DNA of 64,000 nucleotides from Bugula neritina (Eukaryota > Bryozoa > Gymnolaemata > Cheilostomatida > Bugulidae): positions 8,185,929 through 8,249,928 of the forward strand of contig OZ037769.1 of NCBI GenBank assembly GCA_964035545.1, written 5' to 3'. The notes beneath the pieces are model-generated. The model made no database searches and was not told the DNA's origin. It was given only the letters and a program-made list of their open reading frames with translations. Shown one piece after another: positions 52,301 through 64,000 of the stretch. Made by a program: the position numbers and the translations under genes. Numbering within the stretch: position 1 is the stretch's first letter; every line of letters begins with the position of its first letter.

Positions 52301-52389
52301 TTTTTGATTTTATCTTCCTCGATACCTTTTTCTGCCAAAGCCTCAAGTCGGGATAAACAGACTGAATAGCTTTATTCATCGTTATCCAT
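49367..52389 (-). CDS. Six-exon gene of unknown function with damaged first exon
   Basis: Minus-strand exons B to F join with GT-AG borders and matching phases: 52151-52074, 51593-51438, 51296-51195, 50929-50872, 49427-49367 (stop TGA). They encode about 150 residues. A Lys/Glu-rich helix (LKEYSDELKKAASEQL) leads to VQQLLELLEQYARQPQ and then SVKWDKIRSILHRNTITGIE. Next is a CxxC motif (STCQLCNNTMVEKF), a hydrophobic strand-rich part (VIFIIN, TVILLIVSYAHG), and a basic tail (FTRKTKSSDI). Exon A (52389-52246) starts MDNDE but has TAA at codon 6. It has another stop near its end, where a one-base shift would restore the joining phase (LKRRQEK). Either exon A is mutated, making this a pseudogene, or the true start lies elsewhere. 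I do not recognise the family. Confidence 0.6.
50442..50518 (+). repeat. tRNA-Thr-like unit (SINE head or pseudogene)
   Basis: A perfect 5-bp anticodon stem encloses loop TTAGTAA (anticodon AGT, threonine). An A-box TGGCCTAGGGG and a B-box GGTTCACTGCC are present. The acceptor stem is not paired (GCAGCTG against TAAAAGC), which argues against a working tRNA. Lies in the last intron of the gene at 49367-52389, opposite strand. Confidence 0.55.
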
Positions 52390-52699
52390 GGTCTATAAAT
52401 CATTATAAACAAATATTTTCAACTTGTTAATGGTTATGCATATATTTTTATTTTTATATTTTGAGAATGACCATTATGAACATCTTATTTTCAACTATGA
52501 CTAGGACACTCATAGTAATAGTGAACCCTAATTATCTATACATCAATATTGTTCACTACATTCTTAACAGTTAAATACATATAATAATATTGAGAAACAT
52601 AATATACCCCTTGTTAATTAGCTATATGCAATTTCACCAGCTCCAGGCTAGGATTCCAATTCATTGCAAAACTTCTTTTTATTACTATTGCGTCGATTA

Positions 52700-55000
52700 T
52701 AAGTGAGTAAATACTTATAGTTATACTCATAGTGTTTTCATCAAGACTGAACCTAAATTGTAGTTAGTTAGTCACTCACACTGGGTAACTTTTAAATTTA
52801 TTGCATTATGATTATAATTATTGGAACAGAAAACAACTAAGTTCCAAATTGAAAGAGAAAGAATCAGTACTGTGAGTGATTATAACTAAATATAAGTTAA
52901 CGGACTGAGACTACCATTAGATTTTTCTTAGTAAACAAACGCATAATCAATTAATAATGAAATATAACTTGATACCAACTCATAGTGATAGTCATATAAA
53001 TGATCTATTACAGCATTAGATTAGACTTACTCTTACTACCTACTGGTAATACTAATTGAGTAATCAGTAATAGTAATAACTAACTATTAGTATTAAGGTA
53101 TTAGACATCAGCACTACTAGTAGGCCTACTAGTACTACTACTAGTACTAGTACTACTACTACTAGTACTACTACTGTACTAGTAGTAATAATAATTTATA
53201 TCAAAAATGAGCACATTGTTTTACTAATGATATTATCAACCTAATAGCAATAGTACCAACCTGATTCGTAATGGGTTTTCTTGAAGAATGGAACTAGATT
53301 GTAATTACTAACATGTGTATACATACTAAATTAGTCTCTAATAATATATTAGTATGAAACTTATGATTATCGCCCCATTTGCGGAGCAGTCAGGCCGAAT
53401 TTACTATGAACACAAGAGGCGAGTAAGCTTGCGCAGATAAATTACTGGCCACTATGGTAGACTAGACCTGTTTTGACCGAATATCGGTTTTACTTGAACC
53501 TCGCCCCAAGGTCCAATGCCTAATCGGAGCCCGCTGCTCCTTTGGTCAAATGACTCAAAGATCCAATTTCAATTTGGAATACCGTAGGCGTACTCAAACT
53601 TCTAGGCTAGGGCATATGTGTAGTTATTATTGAAAAATAGATTAATAATTAGTAATCCTACTACTAATAGTAATACTAATACGAATGCACTAATGGTAAT
53701 AGTTATAATGTCACGATTAGACATAACATTTGCTCTTACTCTTACTCTAACTCTTAGTTATAATAATTATAATAATTATAATCATATTATTATTTATAAA
53801 TATGAATATCACTCTCACTCTGATTTCCGTCTAAGTCTATCAGTATCACTATCAGTATCACTGCCAGTATAGCTATAACTATAAGTATCACTCAATCAGT
53901 TTCATTATGACTATGATAAAATCATAAAATGATAAATAATTCACTGATACTGATAGTGATAGTCAAAGTCATAGTGATAACAGTTACTGATTAGACTTAG
54001 AGTGATATTAAATTAGTAATCAGCATAGATGTGAGTATAACTATCACTGTAGTACTCTTAATCATAATCATAATGATTATGATAATCATAATGGTAGTGA
54101 TATGAGTATCACTATCAGTATCAGTATGGGACCAACTAATACTAATAGTAATAGTGATAGTATCAAATTGAAATTAATCAATAGTAAATATAGTTATACT
54201 TAAACTTAAAGACTTATACTTATAGTAGACGTAGTAATACTAATAGTTATACTTATAGTATTAGAACCTTATACTATGTCTATAGTCTATGACGGTATGA
54301 CATACCCATAAATGGTCATGGTGATGTCTAAGTCCTACTTCAAAGTAGCAGTTAAACTTAAAGTTTGATATTCTACTCTGTATCATACACCTTACATGTG
54401 ATGCTGAGTATCATTATGATTATCACTTTAGGCTTATGAGTATCACTTTCAGTAAGATACTCATACTGTGACTATGAGTTATACTTATAGTCATACCCCG
54501 ATACCCATACTTCTACTTCTAGTGATCTACTCCTACTCCTAGTTCTACGGGCAAGGCTACTCACTCATATTCATAGTCATAGTAACTGATAGTGGTGTAA
54601 CCTAAACTAATACAATAACCAATGCCAAAAGACAAGGTAAAGTTAAAATTAAAAGTAGAAACCTAAGGGTCATAAATCATATATGTAATGGTGTTTTAGT
54701 TTATGTTTGCTTATGCTCATTTTATGTTTATGCTACCTAGTACCAACTCATCAGTAACTTAGTTTTATAATGATAATTATACTTATACTTATAGCCTACG
54801 CCCTATAGCTTATTTAATTTTGACTCTACCTTGCCCTTTGGCATTGATTTAGTTTTGATTAAATTGTTATATTTAATGTTTTTCATGAACTTTATGAAGT
54901 TTTATTGATAAGTTATCATATAGTAATACTAATAGTAATAGTGATAATTGTATCATAATGATGATATTGATATATAAAATATTATGACCATCAATGTATC
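52700..55000. repeat. Cryptically simple DNA built from (A/T)-CT-AGT words
   Basis: Long stretches consist of permuted words such as ACTAGTACT, CTATCAGTATCACTATC, TAATACTAATAGTAAT and AGTGATAGT, on both strands. The densest patches are about 53100-53190, 53640-53700, 53820-53990 and 54040-54260. It is neither a clean microsatellite nor coding. Scattered normal AT-rich sequence lies between (53200-53600). Confidence 0.75.
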
Positions 55001-56265
55001 ACTGTGAATGTAATAATTTTTATATAAGTAAATTAATTTACTATTAAATAAAACTTGTGCAAGTTTATAGTTGACATCCCTGTGAGAAACCCCTGATGGG
55101 AAAGGTTTTTTTGTTAAATGGGGCTAAGGAATTATTTATTTGGAGCATAGGAGCAATTATGACTGGATGCTTTTCCTAACAAATGACAGTAATGAAAAAT
55201 TGAATATGATTGTTATCTAATCATTATGTGAGGTTAACTTTTATGTTAGGTATCTCAATAGCACGAGCATACAATTCAATCATCCCCATGTTGGCTGTGA
55301 TTTTCTTAATCATACTTATTAAGTTTGCAGTTTTTGATATTTGATGGATATAGTATTCATAATAAAAGTCACTTAAATTTGATGGTAATATTGATCAATA
55401 AATTTCAAGTACACTGACTAAATCTAATGATTAGTTGTAATGAAACTAACGACACTCAAACTGATTTGCCTCAAGACTGAACTATGTTTTCTAAGTGATG
55501 AAAGACTAAGATTAAGTTTAATAATAGGGCAGTAGTACATTTGACTAGAAGTATAAGCTAAAGTATACAACCATAAGTAAGTAACCATGATGTTATCTCG
55601 ACCAACGCAATCTCAATACTTATACCTGATTTATTGATAATTTTACCATATATTTGAGTATGCGTATGTAACTGTATCAATATGATGAAACTTATACAGT
55701 TATGCACATAGTGATAGTGAAAGTATCTAAAACTGTTGCAAAATCCAACTTTATTCAAAACTTTGCTACAAATACTTGAGTTTTAATTTTAAGGTTGATC
55801 ATAAAAAGTTAAAATTATTGTGAATAAATTTATTTTAACTGTTCATTTTGCTTCAAAATTATCTTTTAATTCAATGAAGTTTTAATGAATATTAATTTAT
55901 TTATATTTTAACAAGTCACTGTTTTAATTAATATAGGTATAAGTTTAGGTATCTATTAACTTTAACCATCATTACATTCATCATTTTTAGTTTTTATGCC
56001 AATTGCTAAATTATAATACCCATACTGATATCACCACTATTGAATTATTTTTCTCATTCACCTATGTTTGTAATACGGTTATTGCTTGTTAGTTAGTAGC
56101 ATATATAACAACTATAGTAATGGCTATAACTACAAGCATATTTAATATGCTAAGGTATATTGAGAGATTGTCATAAATATCTCAGTGATCATATGCATGA
56201 TACCCTTAGCATTCATGTCTTGAACATCTAGCCATGGATCCCTTTATATTGTTTTCAGTGTTGAA
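55001..56265. other. AT-rich interval with no recognised feature
   Basis: No gene, RNA or repeat structure recognised. Confidence 0.45.
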
Positions 56266-56269
56266 TGCC

Positions 56270-56690
56270 CATCCTGCATGAATGCTTTGCCTCCATTTGA
56301 GAGGTGGTAAATTGATTGGATTTTATGTAAAATTCCTTAAGCTCTTGTTTCAGGACATCCTCCAACCTTAGATATAAGTTCTTCTAGCTGGATGAGTTCC
56401 TTTTGATATTAATGCATGCAATCGAGTGCGGTGGATGAGATACTTTGGCATGTTGACCAGCCCAATGAAGACAGAAGAAATTCAGTTTTGAAGAAAGAGA
56501 ATCCGGGTCTGTGATTTCAAATACATCTTCATTTATCATTTTATCTTCCCAGATTTTACTCAACATGCATCTTAAACTCCAGGTATGAAAAGTGCTGAGC
56601 TTTGATTCTTGCAGTCCACATGTTGCCCATGTTTTTGATCCACAAGGAAGAATGCTGAGAACACCAACTGCGTAGACTTTTCTTTTGGCG
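56270..56690 (-). pseudogene. LINE ORF2 C-terminal fragment
   Basis: The minus-strand frame reads VGVLSILPCGSKTWATCG, then FHTWSLRCMLSKIWEDKM, then FFCLHWAGQHAKVSHPP, and after a break LRLEDVLKQEL. This is the order of motifs (YGxExW, LRxILxIxWxD, RWxGHxxR, RxKD) in the tail of many non-LTR retrotransposon proteins. It is a different lineage from the LINEs at 12 and 61 kb. Substitutions and stops show it is a relic. Confidence 0.65.
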
Positions 56691-57243
56691 TGAATATTAG
56701 GGTGTTTGTTTGTCCATATTTGCTAGTTCACAAAGTGGAATTATTTTGGTATTTGTCATATCCTGCAGAGCCCATTTAAATGTTTGAGCAGAAAAAGTAA
56801 AAATAAATATTTTGCAGTGTGTTTACTGTTTTGATGATGGTTTTAGGGAAACATCTAGATTTACCATTCATGTACTTGTGACAGGCCTGTGTTTCAGCGA
56901 TTATAGGAGAGTATAATTTTTCTTTAATAGAAATTGAGTCATGCAAGGGAAGCTGGTTTCCTTACTTTATTAAGCAAAATTTGCTATCACAACAGAAGTG
57001 TTGCTAGCCTTGATTTGGAAACATTTTATATTTATAACTCTGAAGCTTATTTTGAGACATTTGGCTGCATGTTGGATAGATTGCATAGCATCTTTACTTG
57101 CGCTAATACTTAGAAGCATTTACTTGGTTTTCCTATAGTTTTATTTTGAATGTTTTTATGATATATTGCAGGACTGTGGGTTCATTCTACTTGTAAGTAT
57201 ATTCCATAGGTTTAACTCAAACCCTGTGAATTTTCAAGTTAAT

Positions 57244-59283
57244 ATGGCAAGCTATGATGAAAGAAATGCTAAACTGGACAGGTAATAGAAAAGAAAGTCC
57301 GATAATTTTTTTAATTGTGATTTAAATTACTTAGCTTGCATTACTCAGCAGTATGGTAGCAGTGGTGGAACCACCAGCAGCAGCAGCAGGAGTAGATTAT
57401 AGTATAGTAGTATTGATAAAATGATTGATAGATTAGAACTGTAATTTTGAATATTAAAAATATAACAATGCCACTGTGCGCCATAAATTTCTTGTTGGCC
57501 ATTAAAATCAGCCATTAAATCAGTTTTCTTTTGGCTAGAACAAGCACTGCCGCCTGGATTTAGTAATATATTATATGTATGGACTGTATGTTGATTATAT
57601 GTAGAGGAATTATTTTTGCTAGCTTTAATAAAAAACCCTGCTCGTTTCTCATATTATTGTATTGTCAGTTTCAGCAATTTCAGGCCAGATAAATTTAAAT
57701 TATACCTTGCAAATTTTAGGCCTGTTCCAGTCTACCTGTCAACACATTTGTTTGATCTAATCTAATTATGATGGCCTTCCAAGCAATGTAGTTAGCAAAA
57801 GTGAGAGAACTAATATTGCTTTTTCAGCCTATATTATGTTTGAAACCAGTAAAATAATAGAAATCATGAAACTAGTAATAGGCAATCCTATAATGCTGTT
57901 TAATAAACTTATTTGCGCTGTTACTTTAGTGATTTCGACGCTGTTTTATAAATTATTAGCAATCTTTTAAAGATGAATAAATATACATTTTCTTTTAGTA
58001 TGTCACCAATTGGAATATTTTGACCTGTATACCTATCTAGTGGAGGTGTTAATTTGTAAACATATTGGTTTTACCAAGATCAGTGATTAAAGCAGTTGCT
58101 GAAAGCCAAAATAAAATGCTAACTAAAGTTCATATCTAGTGGGCTACAATTTGCCAACTTCTATAAAGCATATAATAGCTAGTAATTGTTTCTATGCTGT
58201 ACCACTTGACGGTCTGTTCTCTTTTACCTTACTCTATATTATGCTGTATAAATTCTAGCACACCTATCTGGTTTTTAATCATTTCTTGCTCTTGCACCAT
58301 ATGCCAATAATTTTTACGTAGATGCATACAATCGGACAGCTGGATGGCCTGGCTATTGTGGAGAAGCATCATAACCACCTGCTTGGTGTTGGAGCTGAGT
58401 GCATATCAAGGTGGGTAGCACAACTTCTTAGTTCATAAGTAGCAGCCTAGTTTTTTAAAAGGTTTGACTATATTAAAATATAAACATTTTGTTATTGCAC
58501 TAATACAATGATAAAATGAGCAAACAGTTTCCAATATAACTTGCTGCTGGTAAGATTTACAGTATTTGTAGTAGAAACAATATTAGTAGTGATGGTGGTG
58601 GTAGTGGTAAAAGTAGTAGTAGCAGTAGTAGTAGTAGTAGTAGCAGTAGTAGTAGCAGTAGCAGTAGTAGTAGTAGCAGTAGTAGTAGTAGTAGTGGTAG
58701 TAGTAGTAGTAGCAGTAGTAGTAATAGCAGCAGCAGTAGTAGAAGTAGTACTAGTAGTGGTAGTAGTAGTAGTAGTAGCAGTAGTATAGTAGTAGAAGTA
58801 ATAATAATAAAATAATAGAATTATTAGTAGTAGTGGTGAAGTTGCTTTTGGTTCTGACGTTAGTACTGTTAGCGGTAGAGATGGTGTTGGTAGAAATAGG
58901 ATTAGTGGTTGTGCACTCATAGTTGAAGGCATAAAGCATAAACCAGAATTGAATACATATATAACATAGATATGATATGACTTCTTATTTATATTGATTT
59001 ACTATCTTGCTGGAACATGGCTACCGCTGCATTTTCGCCATCAACATTAGTATTTGTATTATACACTTTCACTAAACAAGCTTGTTAAATTTATAAAAAA
59101 TTATGTAGGTGATGACTGTTGCATATCTGTGTTTAATTTTAAAAATATCATATTGCATAATTATTTTTTAGGTGTCTGGTGAGCGGACGACTTCATTTTC
59201 GGCTGCTTCATGGCACCTTTATTTTCGGAAAAGATGTAACCACTTGTAAAATCAGTTTTTTTATGGTGAACTTAACAATATAA
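57244..59283 (+). CDS. Possible plus-strand exons of an unidentified gene
   Basis: Three pieces look exonic. (1) 57244-57281 starts at ATG (MASYDERNAKLD) and ends in phase 2 at GTAATA. (2) 58322-58410 lies between CGTAG and GTGGGT, reads HTIGQLDGLAIVEKHHNHLL then GVGAECIS, and has ordinary codon composition, unlike the surroundings. (3) 59172-59283 follows a T-rich AG acceptor. It continues piece 2 in phase (CLVSGRLHFRLLHGTFIFGK) to a stop. Pieces 2 and 3 fit each other. Piece 1 does not join piece 2 in the same frame, so an exon may be missing or piece 1 is spurious. Family not recognised. Confidence 0.42.
58583..58800. repeat. (AGT/AGC)n trinucleotide array
   Basis: About 215 bp of GTAGTAGTAGCAGTAGTAG. 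The Val-rich and Thr-rich frames on the two strands are artefacts. Would lie in the intron between candidate exons 58322-58410 and 59172-59283. Confidence 0.95.
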
Positions 59284-60039
59284 TGTTCAACAAAATTCTT
59301 TCTTGGTTAAAAATAAAGGTATACCGTCTTTGGCTTTCTGTTATTTCTATATTGTGTTCTTCTGTTGCTATGTGTAATTGATGAGATGACTCCAAACTCT
59401 TGCACATCCGCCACAATAAAGTAGATAATTTTGCTATGGGCATCAAGATTTTGTTATAAGTAGATATAGTTTTGCAATGATAGTGTTGATGCTGCAGCAG
59501 GTAACATTCTAGTAGGATAAACCAAACAGAATTTAAGCTAAAACATTCTAAAAAAATACAGCATCGCTTGAGCCACCTTGCCTTCTCTCTTTTCTAGGCA
59601 AAAGTTGTTAGCTAAATAAGGAAAAGACAAATTAATGATTTCTGTGAGAGTTGTCTACTACAAAAATTACGTAGCAGATCATCATTAGTAACCATAACAA
59701 CACGTACATGTTTACAGCACTCATGTGCTCTCTTTGTTCTGATTCGTCAACAGTAGCGCCCTAGACAGTCGATGTTATCGCACGAAAATATATTGTTTAT
59801 TGCGGCTAATATCGCGAAATGGCAAAATGAGGATCGACCCTGACAGTCGTAAAAGCCGTGTGATGCACTGATAGCTATAGCCAAGAAAGAGCTTGGACAG
59901 AGGGCATACAACTATTCCGGTGGTTACATGCAAAGGACCAAGTTATATAAAGTGGTTATAAAGATAGATGTGCACCCAACAACTTCCAAGGTACAAATAG
60001 GTAAAAAACTGGACCTATGTGCCAATGCCTTATGTGAGA
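59284..60039. other. Interval with no recognised feature
   Basis: A patch at about 59740-59960 is richer in GC and CpG than its surroundings but has no recognised gene. Confidence 0.4.
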
Positions 60040-60510
60040 TATGTATTAATATAATAATTACTTACATATAAAGTAATCAAGTAGTCCTACATACCTCAAT
60101 ATATTATCCTTGTGCTCAAGGTCTACACATGACCAAAAATACTAACTCTTACAATTGCCATTTTCTACTATATCCACACACACTGCTGCTGATAGTTGAT
60201 TCATCAGAAGACAATTGCATGGTAAACAAGTGAATGTGACTGCATTATCTTTTCTCACATTAATTACCTGCAAAATTATTTATTTTACTTTAAATAAACT
60301 AATGTTTTAGTAGCTGTTTAAATATGAAACTAATATAATTGTCAACAAGTTTCATTGCAACAATACAAAAATATCAATATAATTACACCATTGTTGAAGA
60401 ATAACGTAATTAACTGATTAACCTGTATGCTATTTTATAAACTATTGTTGACTCCAGCTTCACTTCAGCGATAGTTTTATGTAGCAGCTGTAGTAGATGC
60501 TCTCTTAACA

Positions 60511-61558
<1,048 letters not shown>

Positions 61559-61789
61559 TTTGTACAATATTGCTATATATATATGGGTATATTTATCCAA
61601 ATGATATAACCATTATTATCATACTTAACCTAGAAGATTTAGGTGAGCATATGTTGCATTACTCCAGATTTTTCATAAAGTTATAATTGTTATAACTATA
61701 TATATCATTACTAGAAATAACAGTGGTAATGATACACAATAAAGTAAATGTTGAAAATAGTAATAATATATATTGTATAAGGTGCATAG

Positions 61790-61967
<178 letters not shown>

Positions 61968-62001
61968 AGCAAAGAGCAATTTAATTTTATAGATGTTGTT
62001 T

Positions 62002-62052
62002 TATTGCGCTACTAATAGTTTCATGCCTCTTCGGCACTCCTCAGGCACAATA
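62002..62052 (-). ncRNA. Hammerhead ribozyme of the Penelope-like element, type I
   Basis: Read on the minus strand from 62052. Stem I 3' strand is TATTGTGC, followed by core CTGAGGA (position 7 is free in the consensus). Stem-loop II is GTGCC-GAAGA-GGCAT, then GAA, then a 3-bp stem III (ACT/AGT) with loop ATT. The cleavage nucleotide is A (62010), followed by stem I 5' strand GCGCAATA. Stem I has 8 pairs, one of them G-U. All invariant core residues are present. It lies about 250 bases downstream of the GIY-YIG reading frame, in the terminal region where Penelope-like elements are known to carry hammerheads. Cleavage would fall between 62010 and 62009. Confidence 0.85.
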
Positions 62053-62304
62053 TTGACGAATTTAAATTTTTACTTTAGGAAAATCAACATGTTAAACACA
62101 AGGTAAAACGTAACAAAAACATAGCAGTGGCTGTGTTGTTATATAGGTTTGTAGGTGTAAATTAATATATAAAAAACCATAATGTAATGTAAAAACACAA
62201 TTTATAGCAGATGCATGAAGATTTTGTTGAGTGACTATTCTCTATGGGTATTTGTATATTATTTACTATAGTACATAAAATATAACTAGGCATATACAGA
62301 GTTT

Positions 62305-63073
62305 CTAGGTTTTGTGGTTGCACAGTAAGAATTTTTTTGAGTGTCGGCAGGTTGATAAGAGTTCGTTTCGCTTGTTTAAAGTACACATGTTAGATTTGTA
62401 TAAAATAAAGAAACATTCCCATAGGCATAAATTACACCTTTTGGTAGTTGTGTTGTATGGTTTCGCTTTTCTTAATATTTTCCAACTTATGTTGTGCCTA
62501 ATGTTTTTGTTAGTTAGTTGCCAAATGTATTTGCTAAGTTCTGTTTCATTTACTTTCTCCTTGTTTTTAAATGATGATCTGTGGTTTGCGTATCTTAGTT
62601 TGAACGGTCCTTCACTTAGGCCAATGTATGTTGCAGGCTCGTTTTCGTAGTTTCCACAGTTGCTTGGTATATAACTCTGCTCTCCTGACATTTTCCTTTC
62701 AGCGGACAACTTTCTTTTTCTCTGCAGTTGCAGTTTTTTCTGAGGGTTTTGTTTTGTTGCTTCTGTTTCTCTAATAGTCTGTTATTGTGGGCATTTATGG
62801 TCTGTTTTATGTTTGGCATGCAGCTGTAGCTAACTTTTATATTGTTTTTGTTGATTATTTTATAGAGTGGGTGTTGTTTTGGAAATTCCTCATTTATGAT
62901 TTTAAAGAAGTTTTTTGCAATTCTTGTAGTTCCATGTTGGCTGTATGGTGGATTGTACCAAACAACTTTTCTTTTTCGGTTTCGAGATTTCTGTTGTGTG
63001 TTGTTTGTTTGGGTTCTTGGCAGGAATTGTAGTTGGTGTTTGTAGCCACTTTGGTTCAGGAGGTTTTGGTGGT

Positions 63074-63092
<19 letters not shown>
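62305..63092 (-). pseudogene. Penelope-like retroelement, linker and GIY-YIG endonuclease
   Basis: Two overlapping minus-strand frames. The first (63092-62616) reads RKRKVVWYNPPYSQHGTTRI, then VSYSCMPNIKQTINAHN and the cysteine motif [15 protein letters not shown]. This is the linker found between reverse transcriptase and endonuclease in Penelope-like elements. The second (62709-62305) reads [20 protein letters not shown], then LSKYIWQL and [12 protein letters not shown]: the GIY-YIG nuclease with its Arg and Glu. A frameshift at about 62640 separates them. The reverse transcriptase is absent because the element is cut off at the TA array near 63076. It is a 5'-truncated, inactive copy. Confidence 0.9.
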
Positions 63093-63108
<16 letters not shown>

Positions 63109-63110
63109 TT
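63076..63110. repeat. (TA)n at the truncation point of the Penelope-like element
   Basis: Short TA array with one interruption. Coding similarity stops here. Confidence 0.85.
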
Positions 63111-64000
63111 ATAAATGCTTCTATTGACAACTTGGTTTTGAAGGAAACAGGATTTTATAATATTTTATAAATACAAAATTCGTGTAGAGTTAAAAAAAAA
63201 ATCAAATTTGGTGTGTGTCATTAAATAAATTTGTTTATAGATAGCTAGCTAATAGTGGATACTATTTCGTGCAGTTTATGCTTTTACATGAATCATCCAG
63301 TCAATATGTTGTATATCCATTTCTCTAATCTTTTGAATTTGGGTAGAGATACAATTTTGGAAATTAATTAATTTCACATCATCACAACATTTTGATTTAG
63401 AAACAGTTAGTTTTCAATGGCCCATTAAAAAACAAAATGTACTTTTTGAGTAATAATGGTGAAATTGCTTATAGACTAATAGATTAACAGCAGCTGGTCA
63501 ATAGAAAAGAGATTATTTCAAATCAGTGGTTCCCAACCTGTTTCGTACTATTCCCCCCTTTCATAAATGTTGACTATTAAATTGAGCAGCTTTTAGACCC
63601 AATTTTTTTTAAAACAACAAATTCCAAAATTCCATATTTTTGACTTGTTCCTTTTCAGATGTTCACTGTTGAAATACTCATCAACGATTGGTCAATTTTT
63701 CAGGTGTGACTGTTTTAAAAATGTATAAGTGTCATGTGATCGTATTACAATCAGCACCACCACAACCACTACTATATAACGACTATTACCACCACTACCA
63801 CCACCATTATCACCATTACCAGTACCACCTATAGCAACTGTCCCTAGACATGGAGCAAACAATCCATTTGCATGATGCCTAAGGAAGTGGTGAGAGTGTT
63901 ATCAGAACTACATTGAAGAATACAAGTGGCCATATTTGTTCTGTTTCCAACATTTTTTGCTCTTTAAATAATGCTTGTTATATATTACATTGTCAAAACA
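63111..64000. other. Right-hand flank, no recognised gene
   Basis: AT-rich. An (ACC/ACT)-rich patch lies at about 63750-63830. The phrase AAATCAGTGGTTCCCAACCTG (about 63519-63539; the last 20 bases are the informative part) resembles the end of a common class of hAT MITEs, but no partner end is in the window. Confidence 0.4.

Noticed and set aside
58492-58932. Thr-rich 146-codon and Val-rich 82-codon frames
   Set aside because: Translations of the (AGT/AGC)n array. The tail outside the array has no domain.
62312-62650. 112-codon plus-strand frame
   Set aside because: Antisense shadow of the GIY-YIG endonuclease region.

Overview
This is nuclear DNA of an invertebrate animal. It is strongly AT-rich, has long (TA)n and (GT)n arrays, small exons with GT-AG introns, and many layers of decayed transposable elements. 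The mix of Ty3/gypsy, CR1/L2-like LINE, Tc1/mariner, hAT-like, piggyBac-like and Penelope-like elements suggests a lophotrochozoan such as a mollusc or relative. No single feature proves this. There are no bacterial operons and no CRISPR array.

The best gene is on the minus strand, 38877 down to 23751. I rebuilt 13 exons by hand. Every junction is GT-AG, every phase agrees, and the total is 1722 nt (573 residues plus stop). The protein has a signal peptide, a cysteine-rich head and three tandem copies of a module that I recognise as the C-terminal domain of CTHRC1 (collagen triple helix repeat-containing protein 1). There is no collagen repeat. The introns hold a 4.8-kb foldback-like element, a TTAA-flanked MITE and a palindromic hairpin.

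The DNA just upstream of this gene (38899-42716) is duplicated at the left edge of the window (1-8940). The alignment reaches position 1, and its partner lies only 22 bases from the start codon of the gene. A second gene copy therefore probably begins just outside the window. Copy A later gained a 1.3-kb TIR element (2447-3782). It also carries a deleted LTR retrotransposon with an extra zinc-finger ORF (4489-8079).

Region by region: 1-8.9 kb, duplication copy A with nested elements. 8.9-11.4 kb, MITEs. 11.4-17.1 kb, decayed gypsy copies, one split by a LINE. 17.8-19.6 kb, a Tc1-like element. 20-22.7 kb, a gypsy remnant, TA arrays and a hammerhead ribozyme. 23.6-38.9 kb, the CTHRC1-like gene. 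38.9-42.7 kb, copy B. 44.2-47.9 kb, a TIR element. 49.4-52.4 kb, a spliced gene of unknown function with a damaged first exon. 52.7-55 kb, cryptically simple DNA. 56.2-56.7 kb, a LINE tail. 57.2-59.3 kb, possible plus-strand exons. 60-61.7 kb, an old repeat broken by a LINE whose tail became a long CA array. 62-63.1 kb, a truncated Penelope-like element with its own hammerhead ribozyme.

Apart from the CTHRC1-like gene, the 49-52 kb gene and the possible 58-kb exons, nearly everything assignable is mobile-element debris. All family names rest on recognition by eye, not on a database search.
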